64,000 nucleotides of DNA from Hahella sp. HN01 (GCF_018986435.1 NZ_JAHMIN010000024.1:29549-93548); one strand, 5' to 3'; shown: positions 6,981-17,054, counted from the first letter of the stretch. Translations and numbers: made by a program. The notes: generated by a model not told the origin, from the sequence alone.

Positions 6981-9900
6981 CACTGACTCCGCTCGCTGTA
7001 TCCAGCAGTCGCGTCTGGTGTTCTTTCTCGTACTGCTCAAAGGCTTCCGTCACGACCTGCAGCAGCTTGTCATCCTGCCAGGGCTTAGTCAGGAACTTGA
7101 ATATCCAGCCTTTGTTCACGGCTTCTGTGATGGTCTCCATATCTACATAACCGGTGAGGATCAGGCGAATTGCGTTAGGGTGCAGTTCTTTCACCCGATT
7201 CAAAAACTCCGTTCCCGACATGTCCGGCATGCGCTGATCAGAGATAACCACCTGAATCGGCGTGCGCGCCATGATGTCGAACGCCTGCCGCGATGTGGTG
7301 GCGTGGAACACGTTGAACTGATGACGCAGCAGTCGTTTGATAGCGCTGCCCACGTTCATTTCGTCATCCAGCACCAGCAGGTTGCGGGCGGCGGTGGAGG
7401 GGGGAGGACGCACGGAGCGAATACGTGGGCTGGCGAGCAGCGCCTCGATGTTCTGCGCACAGGCCGGTCGTCCCAGGAAAAAGCCTTGGCCGACGTCACA
7501 CCCCAGTCGTTGCAGATAGCGCAACTGAGCTTCCGTTTCGATGCCTTCCGCCACCACTTGCATATGCATGCTTCTCGCCATGGACATGACCGTGCGGGCG
7601 ATGGAAGCGGTATTGGGGTCGGTAGTTATATCGCGCACGAACGTGATATCAAGCTTGAGCCGATCGAAGGAGAAACTGCGCAGATGGCTGAAACTGGAAT
7701 AACCCACGCCGAAGTCGTCCACCGCCAGTTTGAGTCTCTGTTCCTTCAAAAGGTTCAGACGCTCGCGCATTTCGTCGACGTTGCGCATGATGGCGCTTTC
7801 CGTCAACTCGATTTCGATATGACGGCAGTCCACGCCGGTGTCGGTGAGAATGCTGTGCAGGGCGCTGTCAAAACGCGCCATGGTCAGTTGTTTCGCTGAC
7901 AGATTAATGGACATGGTCAACGGATGCGGGACCAGATCAGTCCAGGCTTTCGCCTGGACGCATGCGGCGTGCAGGACCCACTCGCCAATGGCGCCGATAA
8001 GCCCTGTTTCCTCCGCAATGGGGATGAATTTACCGGGAGGAATGTCGCCCAGCTCCGGTTCATGCCAGCGCAACAGCGCCTCGACGCCGGTGATGACGCC
8101 GCTGCGCAGATCCACTTGCGGTTGGTACTCCAGATGAAACTGCTGTTTTTCCAGGGCGGCGCGCAGCCGCACTTCCAGATCCAGGCGCTCCATCGCGGTT
8201 TTGTTGAGGTCTTCGGTAAAGAAGTGGAAGCGGTTGCGACCCTCTTCTTTGGCCAGATACATGGCGATATCCGCGTTTTTAATCAGGACTTCGGGGTGGT
8301 CGCCATCCTGAGGGTAGATGCTGACGCCGATACTGGCGGAAACCCGAATGTCGCGATGATCCAGTTGAATGGGCTGCGCGATCACGTCCATCAGGCGGGA
8401 AATGAAACTGGCGACTTTCTCCGGCGGTGAAATATCCGGAAGAATGATGACGAACTCGTCGCCGCCGTAGCGCACGACAGTGTCGCTGGCGCGGGCCATG
8501 CCAGTGAGCCGTTTGGCGATCACCTTCAACATGGCGTCGCCGGCGTTATGGCCGAGGCTGTCATTGATCAACTTGAACTGATCGACATCCAGAAACACGA
8601 TCGCCACTTTGTGTTTGTTGCGGGCGGCGCGCCACAGCTCCTGACCCAGGCGGTCGCGCATCATGTTGCGATTGGGCAGGCCGGTCAGATCGTCGTGGGA
8701 GGCTTGGTATTCCAATTGTTCCTGATAATGTCGGCTCTCAGTGACATCGTTGATCACGGCGACAAAATGGGTGAGCATGCGACGGTCATCGTAAACCGGA
8801 GCGATGTGCAGCTCATTCCAGAACTGCGATCCGTCCTTGCGCTGGTTGCGCAATAGAACGCAGCCTTCCTCCCGGTTGCGAATCAAAAAGTGCAGGGACT
8901 CTCTGCGGCGGTCTTCATCAATGTCGCTTTGCAGAAAAAACGGCCCTTTCCCTACCACCTCACCGCTGCTATACCCCGTAATGCGTTCGAATGCGGGATT
9001 GACGTAAACCAGCGGCAGGTCGGGGCGGCGCGCATTGAGAATCAGTATGCCATTGGGGGTCGACTCCACGGCGCGATCGCGCAAGCGCAGCGATTCCTCC
9101 GCTTTTTCCCGGGCATGCCGGGTGCGCAGGGAGACTACGCCGTAGTAAAGATCATCAGCGAGCTGCTCAAGCAACTCGATCTCTTCGTGGTCGAAAGCCT
9201 CCGCGTACTCCGAATAAATGACCATGATTCCCAGCGTCTCAGGAGACTTGCCCACGGGTAAGGCGATCATACACTGACTCAAAGGCTGGCTGTTCGAGTT
9301 TGGCGGAAGCCCGTAGAGCTCTGACAGATCGTGTTGTGTTACGGAGCAGTCTTCGCGAAGCGCCCGGATCACTGGATCATTCTCATCCAGGGCCAGACGA
9401 TGGCGCTCTTTCATTAGCGTGAACGGCGTCTCGTCTCCAGCCAGAATGACTTTGCTGGAGGTATCCAGACGACCGTCGTCCACCCACCCGAACCAGGCGG
9501 TTTGGTGGCGGCCGACGCCAACCAGCTGACGACAGAAAGAATCAATTAAACGTCGCTCATCGCTCTCTCTCACCAAGTGATGGTCGCAGGCGGTGAGCAC
9601 CGCCAACGTGCGATTGCGTCGCTGCAGCAAATGTTCGCGCTTGCGGTGGTCCGTCACGTCATGCAACGTGATCAGATGGGCCTGGATGTCGTTCCAGGGC
9701 ACCGGCTGCGCGCGCATTTCCGCGATGCGTTTGCCGCCTCTGGGAAACTCTACTTCCGCATAGTCGCCAATCAGGCAGGGAGCGCCGAATGACTGGCCGA
9801 TCAGCATCTCTTTGGGCTTGCCGAAAATCCGCTCAGCCGCGGGGTTGGCGAAGCGGATGACGCCTGCATCGTCAATCACCAGAATACTGTCTGCTTCGGC

Positions 9901-10755
9901 TGAAACTAGGGCGCCGAGGCGGTTTTCGCTGCGACGCAATGCATCCTCATTTTGCTTCTGCTTACTGATGTCGGTGACATAGAGGTTGGCGACTTTTTCT
10001 TGAGAAGACGCTGAGCGGTCACAGGAGAGAGTCAGTAGAAAATGCCGGCCGTTGCGCTCTAACTCCAGCATCGCTGTCTTTCCTGAGCCCATCACTTTTT
10101 TCAGTGTGGCAGCCCAGGTTGAAGGAATGTGGTCGCCAATGGCGGTTCCCCATAACTTGAGAAATTCCGCCGCCGCGTAATTGACGTAGATAATGGCTCC
10201 GTCGCGGGTCGCGCGCATGATGGGGTGAGGGCTCAAGGTCGCCAGACTGGCCATGGAGCCGATTTGTTCATTGGTTTCCCGGCTGTCCGTGATATCGCGA
10301 CCGATGGATTGGAACTCCAGCAGCCGTCCTTGTGAGTCAAATATTCCGCGATCCGTCCATAGCAACCAGCGCTGGGCTCCATTTCCGTCAATAACTTTGC
10401 GTTCTTGCTGACTGACAGGGGAGGATTGCGTTATCCGGCGCATTTGTTCATGAATCACATTGCGCTCTTCAGCCGGCGACAGAGTGAAGATCGATTTTCC
10501 AATCAATGCGTTTCTGGAAGATCCAAAGTAACGGCAGTATTGCGAGTTCACATAAGTGATAGCGCCATCCGGCTTCCAGCGGCAGATCAATTCAGGAATA
10601 TCGTCGAGGATGTACTGAAAACGGGCTTCATGAGGAACGGCGAGAAAAGGACCTTTTACGGCGCGCCGTCCGCTGGGAAGGACTTTGTCAGACCTGGGCC
10701 CGGCGTGGGCCTGCGGCTGGCGCAGACGTCCGCTGTTCCTTGTATTCTTCGGCAT
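6964..10755 (-). CDS. PAS-PAS-PAS-GAF-PAS-GGDEF-EAL-REC c-di-GMP signalling protein
   Basis: A 1263-residue multidomain cytoplasmic sensor with no membrane segment. In order: PAS ~45-160, PAS ~170-265, PAS ~280-370, GAF ~385-545, PAS ~560-680 (with the PAC-type VINDVTESR end), GGDEF ~685-845, EAL ~860-1105 and a C-terminal REC ~1124-1240. The cyclase site RYGGDEF (764-768) and an I-site RASD (755-758) are intact. The phosphodiesterase site is also intact (EALLR at 892, ELTES, DDFGVGYSS at 1013, AEGIET). REC has phospho-acceptor Asp1173 in ISDQRMPDMSG and a LTKPW end like RpfG/HupR-type receivers. A C-terminal receiver suggests control by a separate kinase. Both enzyme domains look active, so net output cannot be predicted. 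The KaiB-like gene follows with a 17-bp overlap. Confidence 0.93.
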   Translation of the reverse strand: MPKNTRNSGRLRQPQAHAGPRSDKVLPSGRRAVKGPFLAVPHEARFQYILDDIPELICRWKPDGAITYVNSQYCRYFGSSRNALIGKSIFTLSPAEERNVIHEQMRRITQSSPVSQQERKVIDGNGAQRWLLWTDRGIFDSQGRLLEFQSIGRDITDSRETNEQIGSMASLATLSPHPIMRATRDGAIIYVNYAAAEFLKLWGTAIGDHIPSTWAATLKKVMGSGKTAMLELERNGRHFLLTLSCDRSASSQEKVANLYVTDISKQKQNEDALRRSENRLGALVSAEADSILVIDDAGVIRFANPAAERIFGKPKEMLIGQSFGAPCLIGDYAEVEFPRGGKRIAEMRAQPVPWNDIQAHLITLHDVTDHRKREHLLQRRNRTLAVLTACDHHLVRESDERRLIDSFCRQLVGVGRHQTAWFGWVDDGRLDTSSKVILAGDETPFTLMKERHRLALDENDPVIRALREDCSVTQHDLSELYGLPPNSNSQPLSQCMIALPVGKSPETLGIMVIYSEYAEAFDHEEIELLEQLADDLYYGVVSLRTRHAREKAEESLRLRDRAVESTPNGILILNARRPDLPLVYVNPAFERITGYSSGEVVGKGPFFLQSDIDEDRRRESLHFLIRNREEGCVLLRNQRKDGSQFWNELHIAPVYDDRRMLTHFVAVINDVTESRHYQEQLEYQASHDDLTGLPNRNMMRDRLGQELWRAARNKHKVAIVFLDVDQFKLINDSLGHNAGDAMLKVIAKRLTGMARASDTVVRYGGDEFVIILPDISPPEKVASFISRLMDVIAQPIQLDHRDIRVSASIGVSIYPQDGDHPEVLIKNADIAMYLAKEEGRNRFHFFTEDLNKTAMERLDLEVRLRAALEKQQFHLEYQPQVDLRSGVITGVEALLRWHEPELGDIPPGKFIPIAEETGLIGAIGEWVLHAACVQAKAWTDLVPHPLTMSINLSAKQLTMARFDSALHSILTDTGVDCRHIEIELTESAIMRNVDEMRERLNLLKEQRLKLAVDDFGVGYSSFSHLRSFSFDRLKLDITFVRDITTDPNTASIARTVMSMARSMHMQVVAEGIETEAQLRYLQRLGCDVGQGFFLGRPACAQNIEALLASPRIRSVRPPPSTAARNLLVLDDEMNVGSAIKRLLRHQFNVFHATTSRQAFDIMARTPIQVVISDQRMPDMSGTEFLNRVKELHPNAIRLILTGYVDMETITEAVNKGWIFKFLTKPWQDDKLLQVVTEAFEQYEKEHQTRLLDTASGVSDAARA

Positions 10756-10936
10756 CCATCTTAGTCCTTATAAGCCCTGAAATCTCTCAGTCGGTCTCAA
10801 AAGAATAGGTCAGCTTACTCAATATATCCAAGGCTCACGGGCGCGAAAAATGAGCAGGCGGCCCCGTGGATATGCGAACGCAGGGGGGAGGAGGCGTTAA
10901 GTGTCGGAAATCGCGACGGATTTATAAAAGGTGGGA

Positions 10937-10962
10937 TTCGGCGGCGAATTACCGCCGCCGAA
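10937..10962 (-). terminator. hairpin downstream of purD
   Basis: A perfect 10-bp stem TTCGGCGGCG/CGCCGCCGAA around AATTAC starts 11 bases past the purD stop codon. On the minus strand the T-run (TTTTTT) precedes rather than follows the stem, so it is not a textbook intrinsic terminator. It may protect the 3' end or act with Rho. Confidence 0.45.
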
Positions 10963-10972
10963 AAAAGCAGAA

Positions 10973-12271
10973 TCAGGCGTTTTTACTCGCCTGTTCCCGG
11001 GCGATAGCGCGGTACGCGATATCTTTGCGGTAGTACATATCCTGCCAGTCGATGCGGGCGACCTGCTCATAGGCTTTTTGTTGCGCTTCGGTGACGTCCG
11101 CGCCCAACGCGGTAGCGCACAGAACGCGTCCGCCCTGAGTGACCACATGGCCGTCTTGCATGGTCGTGCCGGCGTGGAACACCTTGGCGTCAGCCCGGTC
11201 TGCGTTTTCCAGCCCGGAAATAACGGCGCCTTTAGCATAGCTGTCCGGATATCCGCCGGCGGCTAATACTACGCCCACGGCGGCGCGCGCGTCCCAGTCC
11301 GATGTTTTGCTGTCCAGCTCGCCTTGTGTGGCGGCGATGCATAGCTCAACCAGATCCGACTGCATGCGCATCATGATGGGTTGGGTTTCCGGGTCGCCGA
11401 AACGGCAGTTGTACTCAATGACCTTCGGTGCGCCGTCAGCGCTGATCATCAAGCCAGCGTACAGGAAGCCCACATAGTCGTTGCCTTCCTGCGCCATGCC
11501 TTGCACGGTGGGATAAATCACTTCGCGCATGATGCGCTCATGGACGCTATCGGTAACAACCGGGGCAGGGGAGTAAGCGCCCATGCCGCCAGTGTTGGGA
11601 CCGGTGTCGCCATCGCCTACGCGTTTGTGATCCTGGCTGGTGGCCATGGGCAACACGTTCTTGCCGTCCACCAGCACGATGAAGCTGGCTTCTTCGCCTT
11701 CCAGAAATTCTTCAATCACCACGCGGTGCCCCGCGTCGCCGAACTTGGCGTCAGCCAGCATATCACGCACGGCGTCTTCCGCTTCTTCCAGCGTCATCGC
11801 AACGATAACGCCTTTGCCTGCGGCAAGTCCGTCTGCTTTCACTACAATCGGAGCGCCTTGTTCGCGCAGGTAGGCGAGGGCGGGCTCAATCTCAGTGAAG
11901 CTCTGATAGGCGGCGGTAGGAATGTTGTGGCGGGCCAGAAAATCTTTCGTGAAGGCCTTCGAGCCTTCCAGTTGCGCGGCGCCCTGAGAGGGGCCGAAGA
12001 TTCGCAAACCTTCCGCCTGGAAGCGGTTTACAACGCCCGCCACCAAGGGGGCTTCCGGGCCGACGATAGTGAGCTCCACCTGGTTGTCTTTCGCGAAGGC
12101 GATCAGCGCATCGAAGTCGAGCACATCAATCGCCACGTTTTCCAGTTTGGGCTCCAGAGCTGTGCCGGCGTTGCCGGGCGCGACAAATACGGTGTTTACA
12201 TAATCCGCCTGCGCCGCTTTCCAGGCCAGGGCGTGTTCCCGACCGCCGCTGCCGATGACCAAAACATTCAT
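10973..12271 (-). CDS. purD: phosphoribosylamine-glycine ligase
   Basis: ATP-dependent ligation of glycine to phosphoribosylamine, step two of de novo purine synthesis. The 432-residue sequence opens with NVLVIGSGGREHALAW and carries VGPEAPLV, the ATP-grasp core VVKADGLAAGKGV, the family signature region ATSQDHKRVGDGDTGPNTGG and the metal-binding RFGDPETQ motif. This is full length for the family (about 429). The frame is open 48 codons further upstream, but the start at 12271 fits both the conserved N terminus and a GGAG site seven bases before it. It lies 91 bp downstream of purH and is presumably cotranscribed with it; that gap contains two strong hairpins. Confidence 0.97.
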   Translation of the reverse strand: MNVLVIGSGGREHALAWKAAQADYVNTVFVAPGNAGTALEPKLENVAIDVLDFDALIAFAKDNQVELTIVGPEAPLVAGVVNRFQAEGLRIFGPSQGAAQLEGSKAFTKDFLARHNIPTAAYQSFTEIEPALAYLREQGAPIVVKADGLAAGKGVIVAMTLEEAEDAVRDMLADAKFGDAGHRVVIEEFLEGEEASFIVLVDGKNVLPMATSQDHKRVGDGDTGPNTGGMGAYSPAPVVTDSVHERIMREVIYPTVQGMAQEGNDYVGFLYAGLMISADGAPKVIEYNCRFGDPETQPIMMRMQSDLVELCIAATQGELDSKTSDWDARAAVGVVLAAGGYPDSYAKGAVISGLENADRADAKVFHAGTTMQDGHVVTQGGRVLCATALGADVTEAQQKAYEQVARIDWQDMYYRKDIAYRAIAREQASKNA

Positions 12272-12292
12272 CTGTTTGCTCCACATTTGCGA

Positions 12293-12353
12293 GCGGAGCC
12301 TGACGCTCCGCGGTAATTGGGGTTTAGCGGCTACTCGGACGCTGGTAGCCGCT
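12293..12353 (-). promoter_or_regulatory. two strong hairpins between purH and purD
   Basis: GCGGAGC-CTGAC-GCTCCGC (12293-12311, 7-bp perfect stem) and AGCGGCTAC/GTAGCCGCT (12326-12353, 9-bp perfect stem with a 10-nt loop) fill the purH-purD gap. Neither has a U-tract. They are more likely mRNA processing or stability elements that tune the two cistrons than terminators. Confidence 0.55.
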
Positions 12354-12362
12354 GGTGCGGAA

Positions 12363-13940
12363 TTAGTGTCGGAAATGGCGCATGCCGGTGAACACCATGG
12401 CGATGCCGTGTTCATTGGCCGCGTCGATCACTTCTTGGTCGCGCATTGAGCCGCCGGGCTGAATGATCGCTGTAATGCCGGCCGCCGCCGCTGCGTCAAC
12501 ACTGTCCCTGAAAGGGAAGAAAGCGTCTGAAGCCATGACCGAACCTTTGACTTCCAGGTTCTCATCCGCTGCTTTGATACCCGCGATCTTGGCGCTGTAG
12601 ACACGGCTCATCTGGCCGGCGCCGATGCCGATAGTGCGTCCGCTCTTGGCGTAAACAATTGCGTTGGACTTCACGAACTTGGCGACTTCCCAGGCGAACA
12701 GCAGGTCGTTCAGCTCCTGTTCCGTCGGCGCGCGATCCGTCACCATTTTCAGCGCATCCATATTCACCATGCCCAGATCGCGGTCCTGCACCAGCAAGCC
12801 GCCAGTAACGCGCTTGAAGTCGAACGCGCTGAGGCGTTCGCCCTGGAATTCTCCGCATTCCAGCACGCGGACGTTGGTTTTGGCGGACAGTGCGGCGCGA
12901 GCGCCTTCGCTGACTTTTGGCGCGATGATCACTTCCACGAACTGACGGGAAATAATCGCCTGCGCCGTGTCGGCGTCCAGCTCGCGATTAAAGGCGATGA
13001 TGCCGCCGAAAGCGGAGGTGGGGTCCGTCGCATAGGCCAGTTCATAGGCTTGTTTGATGTCTACGCCAATGGCGACGCCGCATGGATTGGCGTGTTTGAC
13101 GATAACGCAGGCGGCGTCGGCGAATGGTTTCACGCACTCCAGCGCCGCGTCTGTATCGGCGATGTTGTTATAGGACAGTTCCTTGCCCTGCAACTGCGTG
13201 GCGGTGGAGACAGAGGCCTCACGAGCGTTTGCTTCAACATAAAAGGCGGCGCTTTGGTGAGGGTTCTCACCGTAACGGAGATCCTGCTTTTTAATGAACT
13301 GCTGGTTAAGCGTGCGCGGATAAGCGCTTTCTTCAGTCTGAACCTTCAGGCCGAGATAATTGGCGATGGCGCCATCGTAGGCGGAAGTGTGTTCAAACGC
13401 TTTGACGGCGAGATCAAAACGACGAGAGAAAGCCAGCGCGCCGCCATTTGCCTGCAACTCGGCGACAATGCCGTCGTAATCGGAAGGATTAACCACAATC
13501 GCTACATCTTTATGGTTTTTCGCCGCAGAACGCACCATTGTCGGACCGCCGATGTCGATATTTTCAATCGCATCCACCAGTGAGCAATTGGGGCGGGCGA
13601 TGGTGGCTTCAAAAGGATAGAGATTGACGACCACCAGATCGATTTGCGCGATGTCGTGCTCCGCCATGACGGCGTCGTCGTGACCGCGACGGCCCAGAAT
13701 GCCGCCATGTACTTTGGGGTGCAGCGTTTTCACCCGCCCGTCCATCATTTCCGGGAAGCCGGTGTAGTCAGAGACTTCACGCACCGGGACGGATTCCTGC
13801 TGCAATAATTTATACGTACCGCCGGTGGACAGGATTTCCACGCCGAGATCAGCCAGGGATTTGGCGAATTCGACGATGCCGGATTTATCGGAAACGCTGA
13901 TGAGCGCTCGTTTGATCTTCACATTATCTGGGCTGGACAT
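12363..13940 (-). CDS. purH: bifunctional AICAR formyltransferase / IMP cyclohydrolase
   Basis: Catalyses the last two steps of IMP synthesis. The 525-residue protein (E. coli 529) starts with the MGS-like IMP cyclohydrolase domain ([47 protein letters not shown], residues ~8-150). It continues with the AICAR transformylase domain ([54 protein letters not shown]) and ends [11 protein letters not shown], the usual C terminus. It is preceded by a good sigma-70 promoter and by the terminator of fis, so purH-purD looks like an independent unit. No PurR-type operator was recognised in the ~95-bp upstream region. Confidence 0.97.
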   Translation of the reverse strand: MSSPDNVKIKRALISVSDKSGIVEFAKSLADLGVEILSTGGTYKLLQQESVPVREVSDYTGFPEMMDGRVKTLHPKVHGGILGRRGHDDAVMAEHDIAQIDLVVVNLYPFEATIARPNCSLVDAIENIDIGGPTMVRSAAKNHKDVAIVVNPSDYDGIVAELQANGGALAFSRRFDLAVKAFEHTSAYDGAIANYLGLKVQTEESAYPRTLNQQFIKKQDLRYGENPHQSAAFYVEANAREASVSTATQLQGKELSYNNIADTDAALECVKPFADAACVIVKHANPCGVAIGVDIKQAYELAYATDPTSAFGGIIAFNRELDADTAQAIISRQFVEVIIAPKVSEGARAALSAKTNVRVLECGEFQGERLSAFDFKRVTGGLLVQDRDLGMVNMDALKMVTDRAPTEQELNDLLFAWEVAKFVKSNAIVYAKSGRTIGIGAGQMSRVYSAKIAGIKAADENLEVKGSVMASDAFFPFRDSVDAAAAAGITAIIQPGGSMRDQEVIDAANEHGIAMVFTGMRHFRH

Positions 13941-13969
13941 GATAAGTTGATCTCTTGCCTTAGTGCAGA

Positions 13970-13998
13970 ATTATCAGGGTCAGTTACCGAAACGCCAA
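13970..13998 (-). promoter_or_regulatory. sigma-70 promoter of purHD
   Basis: Minus-strand -35 TTGGCG (13998-13993), a 17-bp spacer and -10 GATAAT (13975-13970). The start codon is about 30 bp downstream of the -10 box. It lies after the fis terminator, as expected for a separate purH promoter. Confidence 0.65.
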
Positions 13999-14040
13999 CA
14001 GACCCTAGCGTAAAAAAGCTTAGCCTGTTGCGCAAAAAAC

Positions 14041-14103
14041 AAAAGAGGGCTCTTGTACCGGACATTTCAGAGTTGGATGAGAAATGTCGGCGAGCCCTCT
14101 TTT
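14041..14103 (-). terminator. intrinsic terminator of dusB-fis
   Basis: A long stem AAAAGAGGGCTC/GAGCCCTCTTTT with a second inner stem GACATTTC/GAAATGTC. On the minus strand it is followed by a T-rich run (TTTTGTTTTTTG). It starts about 20 bases after the fis stop codon and separates fis from the purH promoter. Confidence 0.85.
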
Positions 14104-14124
14104 AAAAGATGTGTGATTCAGCGA

Positions 14125-14433
14125 TTACAGCAGATCGTACTGCTTCAGCTTCTTGCGCAGCGTGCCGCGGTTCAAGCCCAGCAGGACAGAAGCCTTGGTT
14201 TGGTTGTTGCGGGTGTATTTCAGCACCTGCTCAAGCAGGGGAGCTTCAACTTCGGAAAGCACCATTTGATAGACGTCTTTGACGGGAGCTCCGTCCAGTT
14301 GCGCGAAGTAGTTCGCCAGCGCTTGATCAACGCTATCGCGCAAAGTCATGGTTTGAGTGGCCGACTGCTCCACGGTCAGTAAATTATTAGCTCCAGAACC
14401 GGTTTCTGTTGTAACGATAGATTCTGTAGTCAT
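14125..14433 (-). CDS. fis: DNA-binding protein Fis
   Basis: Nucleoid-associated DNA-bending protein and growth-phase regulator of rRNA and many other promoters; also acts in DNA inversion. The protein is 102 residues (E. coli Fis 98). The C-terminal helix-turn-helix is almost invariant: [20 protein letters not shown] followed by [16 protein letters not shown]. The N-terminal ~30 residues are variable, as usual. The start overlaps the dusB stop codon as ATGA, giving the conserved dusB-fis operon. The transcript ends at a strong terminator. Confidence 0.97.
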   Translation of the reverse strand: MTTESIVTTETGSGANNLLTVEQSATQTMTLRDSVDQALANYFAQLDGAPVKDVYQMVLSEVEAPLLEQVLKYTRNNQTKASVLLGLNRGTLRKKLKQYDLL

Positions 14434-15440
14434 GCGGCTTTTTCCTCTCCTTCAATACTCAGATGCTCAAAAAAGTGATGGAGTTCATCCAGCTGCGCTT
14501 GAGCATCGTTTAAACGATTAAATTGTGACTTGAAAATGGCCCCAATATTTGCGGTTTGCAGATACCAGCCCGCATGCTTGCGTGCGATGCGGACGCCTTG
14601 GTAGTCACCATAAAACTCGTGTAACGCTTTAATATGACCGATGAGTATCTGCTTAATCTCATCCATTGGCGGTTCCGGTAAGCGCTCTCCGGTAGCGATA
14701 AAGTGTTCGATTTCACGGAAAATCCAGGGACGCCCCTGGGCTCCTCTGCCGATCATCAAAGCGTCGACGCCGGTGTAATCCAGCACATGCCTGGCTTGCT
14801 CAACACAGGTAATATCGCCGTTGGCAACCACCGGAATGGAAACGCTTTGTTTGATTTCAGCTATAGTGTCGTACTCCGCCGTTCCCTCGTATTTGCACTC
14901 GCGGGTTCTGCCGTGCACAGCGAGCGATTGTATGCCGCAATCTTCCGCAATGCGGGCGACAGTCACCCCGTTCCGGCTCTGCCGGCTCCATCCGGTGCGT
15001 ATTTTCAATGTCACCGGCACAGAGACAGCGCTTACCACAGCCGTCAATATATCTTTCACCAGGGCTTCATCTCTTAACAAAGCGGAGCCCGCCGCTTTGT
15101 TACAGACCTTTTTAGCGGGACAACCCATGTTGATATCGATGATTTGCGCGCCATGTTCGACGTTGTATCTCGCCGCTTCGGCCAACATCTCTGGCTCAGC
15201 GCCAGCGATTTGCACTGCAATGGGCTCGCCTTCGCCGTCGTGATCCATACGTAATCTGGATTTTCGGGTATCTCGCAGATCCGGATTCGCAGCCATCATT
15301 TCCGATACTGCGAGGCCTGCGCCCAGACTACGGCACAGCAGCCTGAAGGGGCGGTCGGTCACTCCAGCCATCGGGGCCAGTATCAAATTGTTACGCAACT
15401 CATAGGGTCCAATTTTCACGGCCGCTTCCGCTCTGGTCAT
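14430..15440 (-). CDS. dusB: tRNA-dihydrouridine synthase B
   Basis: FMN-dependent reduction of specific uridines to dihydrouridine in tRNA. The 336-residue TIM-barrel protein has the N-terminal [13 protein letters not shown], the catalytic Cys region [50 protein letters not shown] and GRGAQGRPW, all in Dus order. It is full length for DusB (321 in E. coli). The 255-bp upstream region is A+T rich (a TTTTTTATCCC patch around 15537-15547). It should contain the dusB-fis promoter and probably Fis autoregulatory sites, which cannot be called reliably by eye. Confidence 0.96.
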   Translation of the reverse strand: MTRAEAAVKIGPYELRNNLILAPMAGVTDRPFRLLCRSLGAGLAVSEMMAANPDLRDTRKSRLRMDHDGEGEPIAVQIAGAEPEMLAEAARYNVEHGAQIIDINMGCPAKKVCNKAAGSALLRDEALVKDILTAVVSAVSVPVTLKIRTGWSRQSRNGVTVARIAEDCGIQSLAVHGRTRECKYEGTAEYDTIAEIKQSVSIPVVANGDITCVEQARHVLDYTGVDALMIGRGAQGRPWIFREIEHFIATGERLPEPPMDEIKQILIGHIKALHEFYGDYQGVRIARKHAGWYLQTANIGAIFKSQFNRLNDAQAQLDELHHFFEHLSIEGEEKAA

Positions 15441-15695
15441 AAGAAATGACTAAAAAGTGTTCGCCCTGGATAGGGGTGCCTATGATACTCAGATGATTAA
15501 TGACGGGAAAGACTTGAAATTTTAAAAATAGAGTATTTTTTATCCCAAATCTCAATATGTTGATCATTCGTTAATCATAACGACGAGGCGTATAGGTTAA
15601 ATGGCCTATTTCTAGAACTTGGCCACTGAGTCAAGTCCAAATCGCGCTTGTTTACATCAGCTTTGTCACAGTGGCGTGTAGCTTCCGGCGCTTTT

Positions 15696-17054
15696 CTATT
15701 GGGTGGGCGCCGGGCCGGATAATGCAGAGATGAAGTCGAGTGTGTAATTGACCGCCTGTTTACCTGGGTCGAGGATTTCCAGGGTGATATGCACAGGCGC
15801 GCCCGGCGGCATTTGCGTCATGTCCTTGGCTTCGCCGGACAGGTACTCCAGCGGCGCAAAGATGCGATGCGCAATGACGTTGTTATTAATGTCTGAAAAG
15901 TTCAGCGAAATATTTGGGAAGGGCTGCGCAAAGCTGGCTTGATTGGTGATGATGGCGTCAATGATCAGCGCCTTGTTAACCAATGGGTGACTGCGCACCA
16001 CCAGGTTCTGACTACGAATCTGGCCCACGTCATATAAAGAAGGCAGGGTGCAGCCGATAACTTCGCATGCCTTGGCGTACCAGGGGCGCAGTTGGTCGTA
16101 GCGGGCCAGCTTATCGAAATGGAACCACGCCAACTGTGAAACCAGGAACACCACCAACAGCAGGTTGGCGAAGGTCCACATGATTTTACTTAATACTCCG
16201 GGTGACGCTTTCTGCTCATATGCGTGATCGATACTGATCGGTTCTGCGCGTAACCCATGGAACTGGGAGGGAGGCTCCGCGTGCATGGGCGCTTCAAACT
16301 CAGGATAGCTTTCGTATTCCGGTTCTGGTTCCGGCGCAGCAGGCGCCGGAACGGGCTCTGGTTTGGGCGGCGGCGGAGGCTCGACTTTCAACGCCTCTTT
16401 AGGCGCTGCTTTTTTAACGTCCTGCTTTGTTTCCTGAACGGGCGGAGGAGGGGGCGCAGCTTGTCCGGGACGCTCCAGCTCACGCAGCATCTGTTCGGCC
16501 CAGCTTTCGTCAGTGGCTTCCTCTTCTTCCGGCTCATCCGGCGTTTCAAATTCGCGTTTAGCGCTGGGGCCGCCTCGATCAAGCTCCCTGAAGCTGTCGC
16601 TCAACTCACTCTGGTCGAACATGCCGCCGGAGTAGCCTTCGTCATCTTTGTCCTCTTCCGGATTATCCTGAAATAGGAATTCATCATCGTCGTCCCCGGC
16701 GGCGACTAACGCGTCAGTCAGATCGCCAAGATCGTCGTCTGGGTCCATCGCTGTGAGCGGAGTGATAATTGAAGAAGAGGCTTTTACTGCGCTTTCTTTT
16801 ACGCTGGGCTCAACTTTGGGCTTCGCCGCTGCTTTAGGCGCGGGAGCTGCTGCTGTCGCTTGTCGGGCTGGTCTGGGAGGCGGCGCTTTAACGGGAGTCG
16901 GGTCCACATGCGCTGGAGCGCTGTCAGACATTAAATGCTCCGCTGCGTTGAATACCTTCATACAAGCGCCGCATCTTACTTTGCCATGGGCGGCTTGCAG
17001 CTGTTTATCAGTAACCCTGAAACTTGCAGCGCAATGTGGGCAGCGAGTGAGCAA
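15696..17054 (-). CDS. MJ0042-type zinc-ribbon, single-pass membrane protein (DUF3426)
   Basis: A 452-residue protein. Residues 1-38 form a zinc ribbon with paired cysteines (CPHC ... CGAC). A long acidic and Pro/Ala-rich linker of roughly 240 residues follows, then one transmembrane segment near 288-310 (IMWTFANLLLVVFLVSQLAW). The C-terminal DUF3426 domain starts around 330 and contains CEVIGCTLP, FAQPFPNISLNFSDINNN and a PGAPVHITLEI strand. In gammaproteobacteria this gene typically sits between prmA and dusB, as here; its function is not established. The start is a TTG at 17054, chosen because AGGAGG lies four bases upstream and the zinc ribbon begins immediately. The 234-bp gap to prmA carries no clear promoter. 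Confidence 0.87.
   Translation of the reverse strand: MLTRCPHCAASFRVTDKQLQAAHGKVRCGACMKVFNAAEHLMSDSAPAHVDPTPVKAPPPRPARQATAAAPAPKAAAKPKVEPSVKESAVKASSSIITPLTAMDPDDDLGDLTDALVAAGDDDDEFLFQDNPEEDKDDEGYSGGMFDQSELSDSFRELDRGGPSAKREFETPDEPEEEEATDESWAEQMLRELERPGQAAPPPPPVQETKQDVKKAAPKEALKVEPPPPPKPEPVPAPAAPEPEPEYESYPEFEAPMHAEPPSQFHGLRAEPISIDHAYEQKASPGVLSKIMWTFANLLLVVFLVSQLAWFHFDKLARYDQLRPWYAKACEVIGCTLPSLYDVGQIRSQNLVVRSHPLVNKALIIDAIITNQASFAQPFPNISLNFSDINNNVIAHRIFAPLEYLSGEAKDMTQMPPGAPVHITLEILDPGKQAVNYTLDFISALSGPAPTQ

Noticed and set aside
7018-7899. Open frame of about 290 codons opposite the GGDEF-EAL gene
   Set aside because: Complementary to the conserved EAL and REC domains; no homology-like motif of its own.
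10937-10962. Textbook intrinsic terminator for purD
   Set aside because: The stem is strong, but the T-run is on the wrong side for the minus strand. Kept as a hairpin with low confidence.
11381-12316. Long open frame opposite purD (over 300 codons)
   Set aside because: Antisense to purD throughout, with no ribosome site or familiar motif; a G+C-rich shadow frame.
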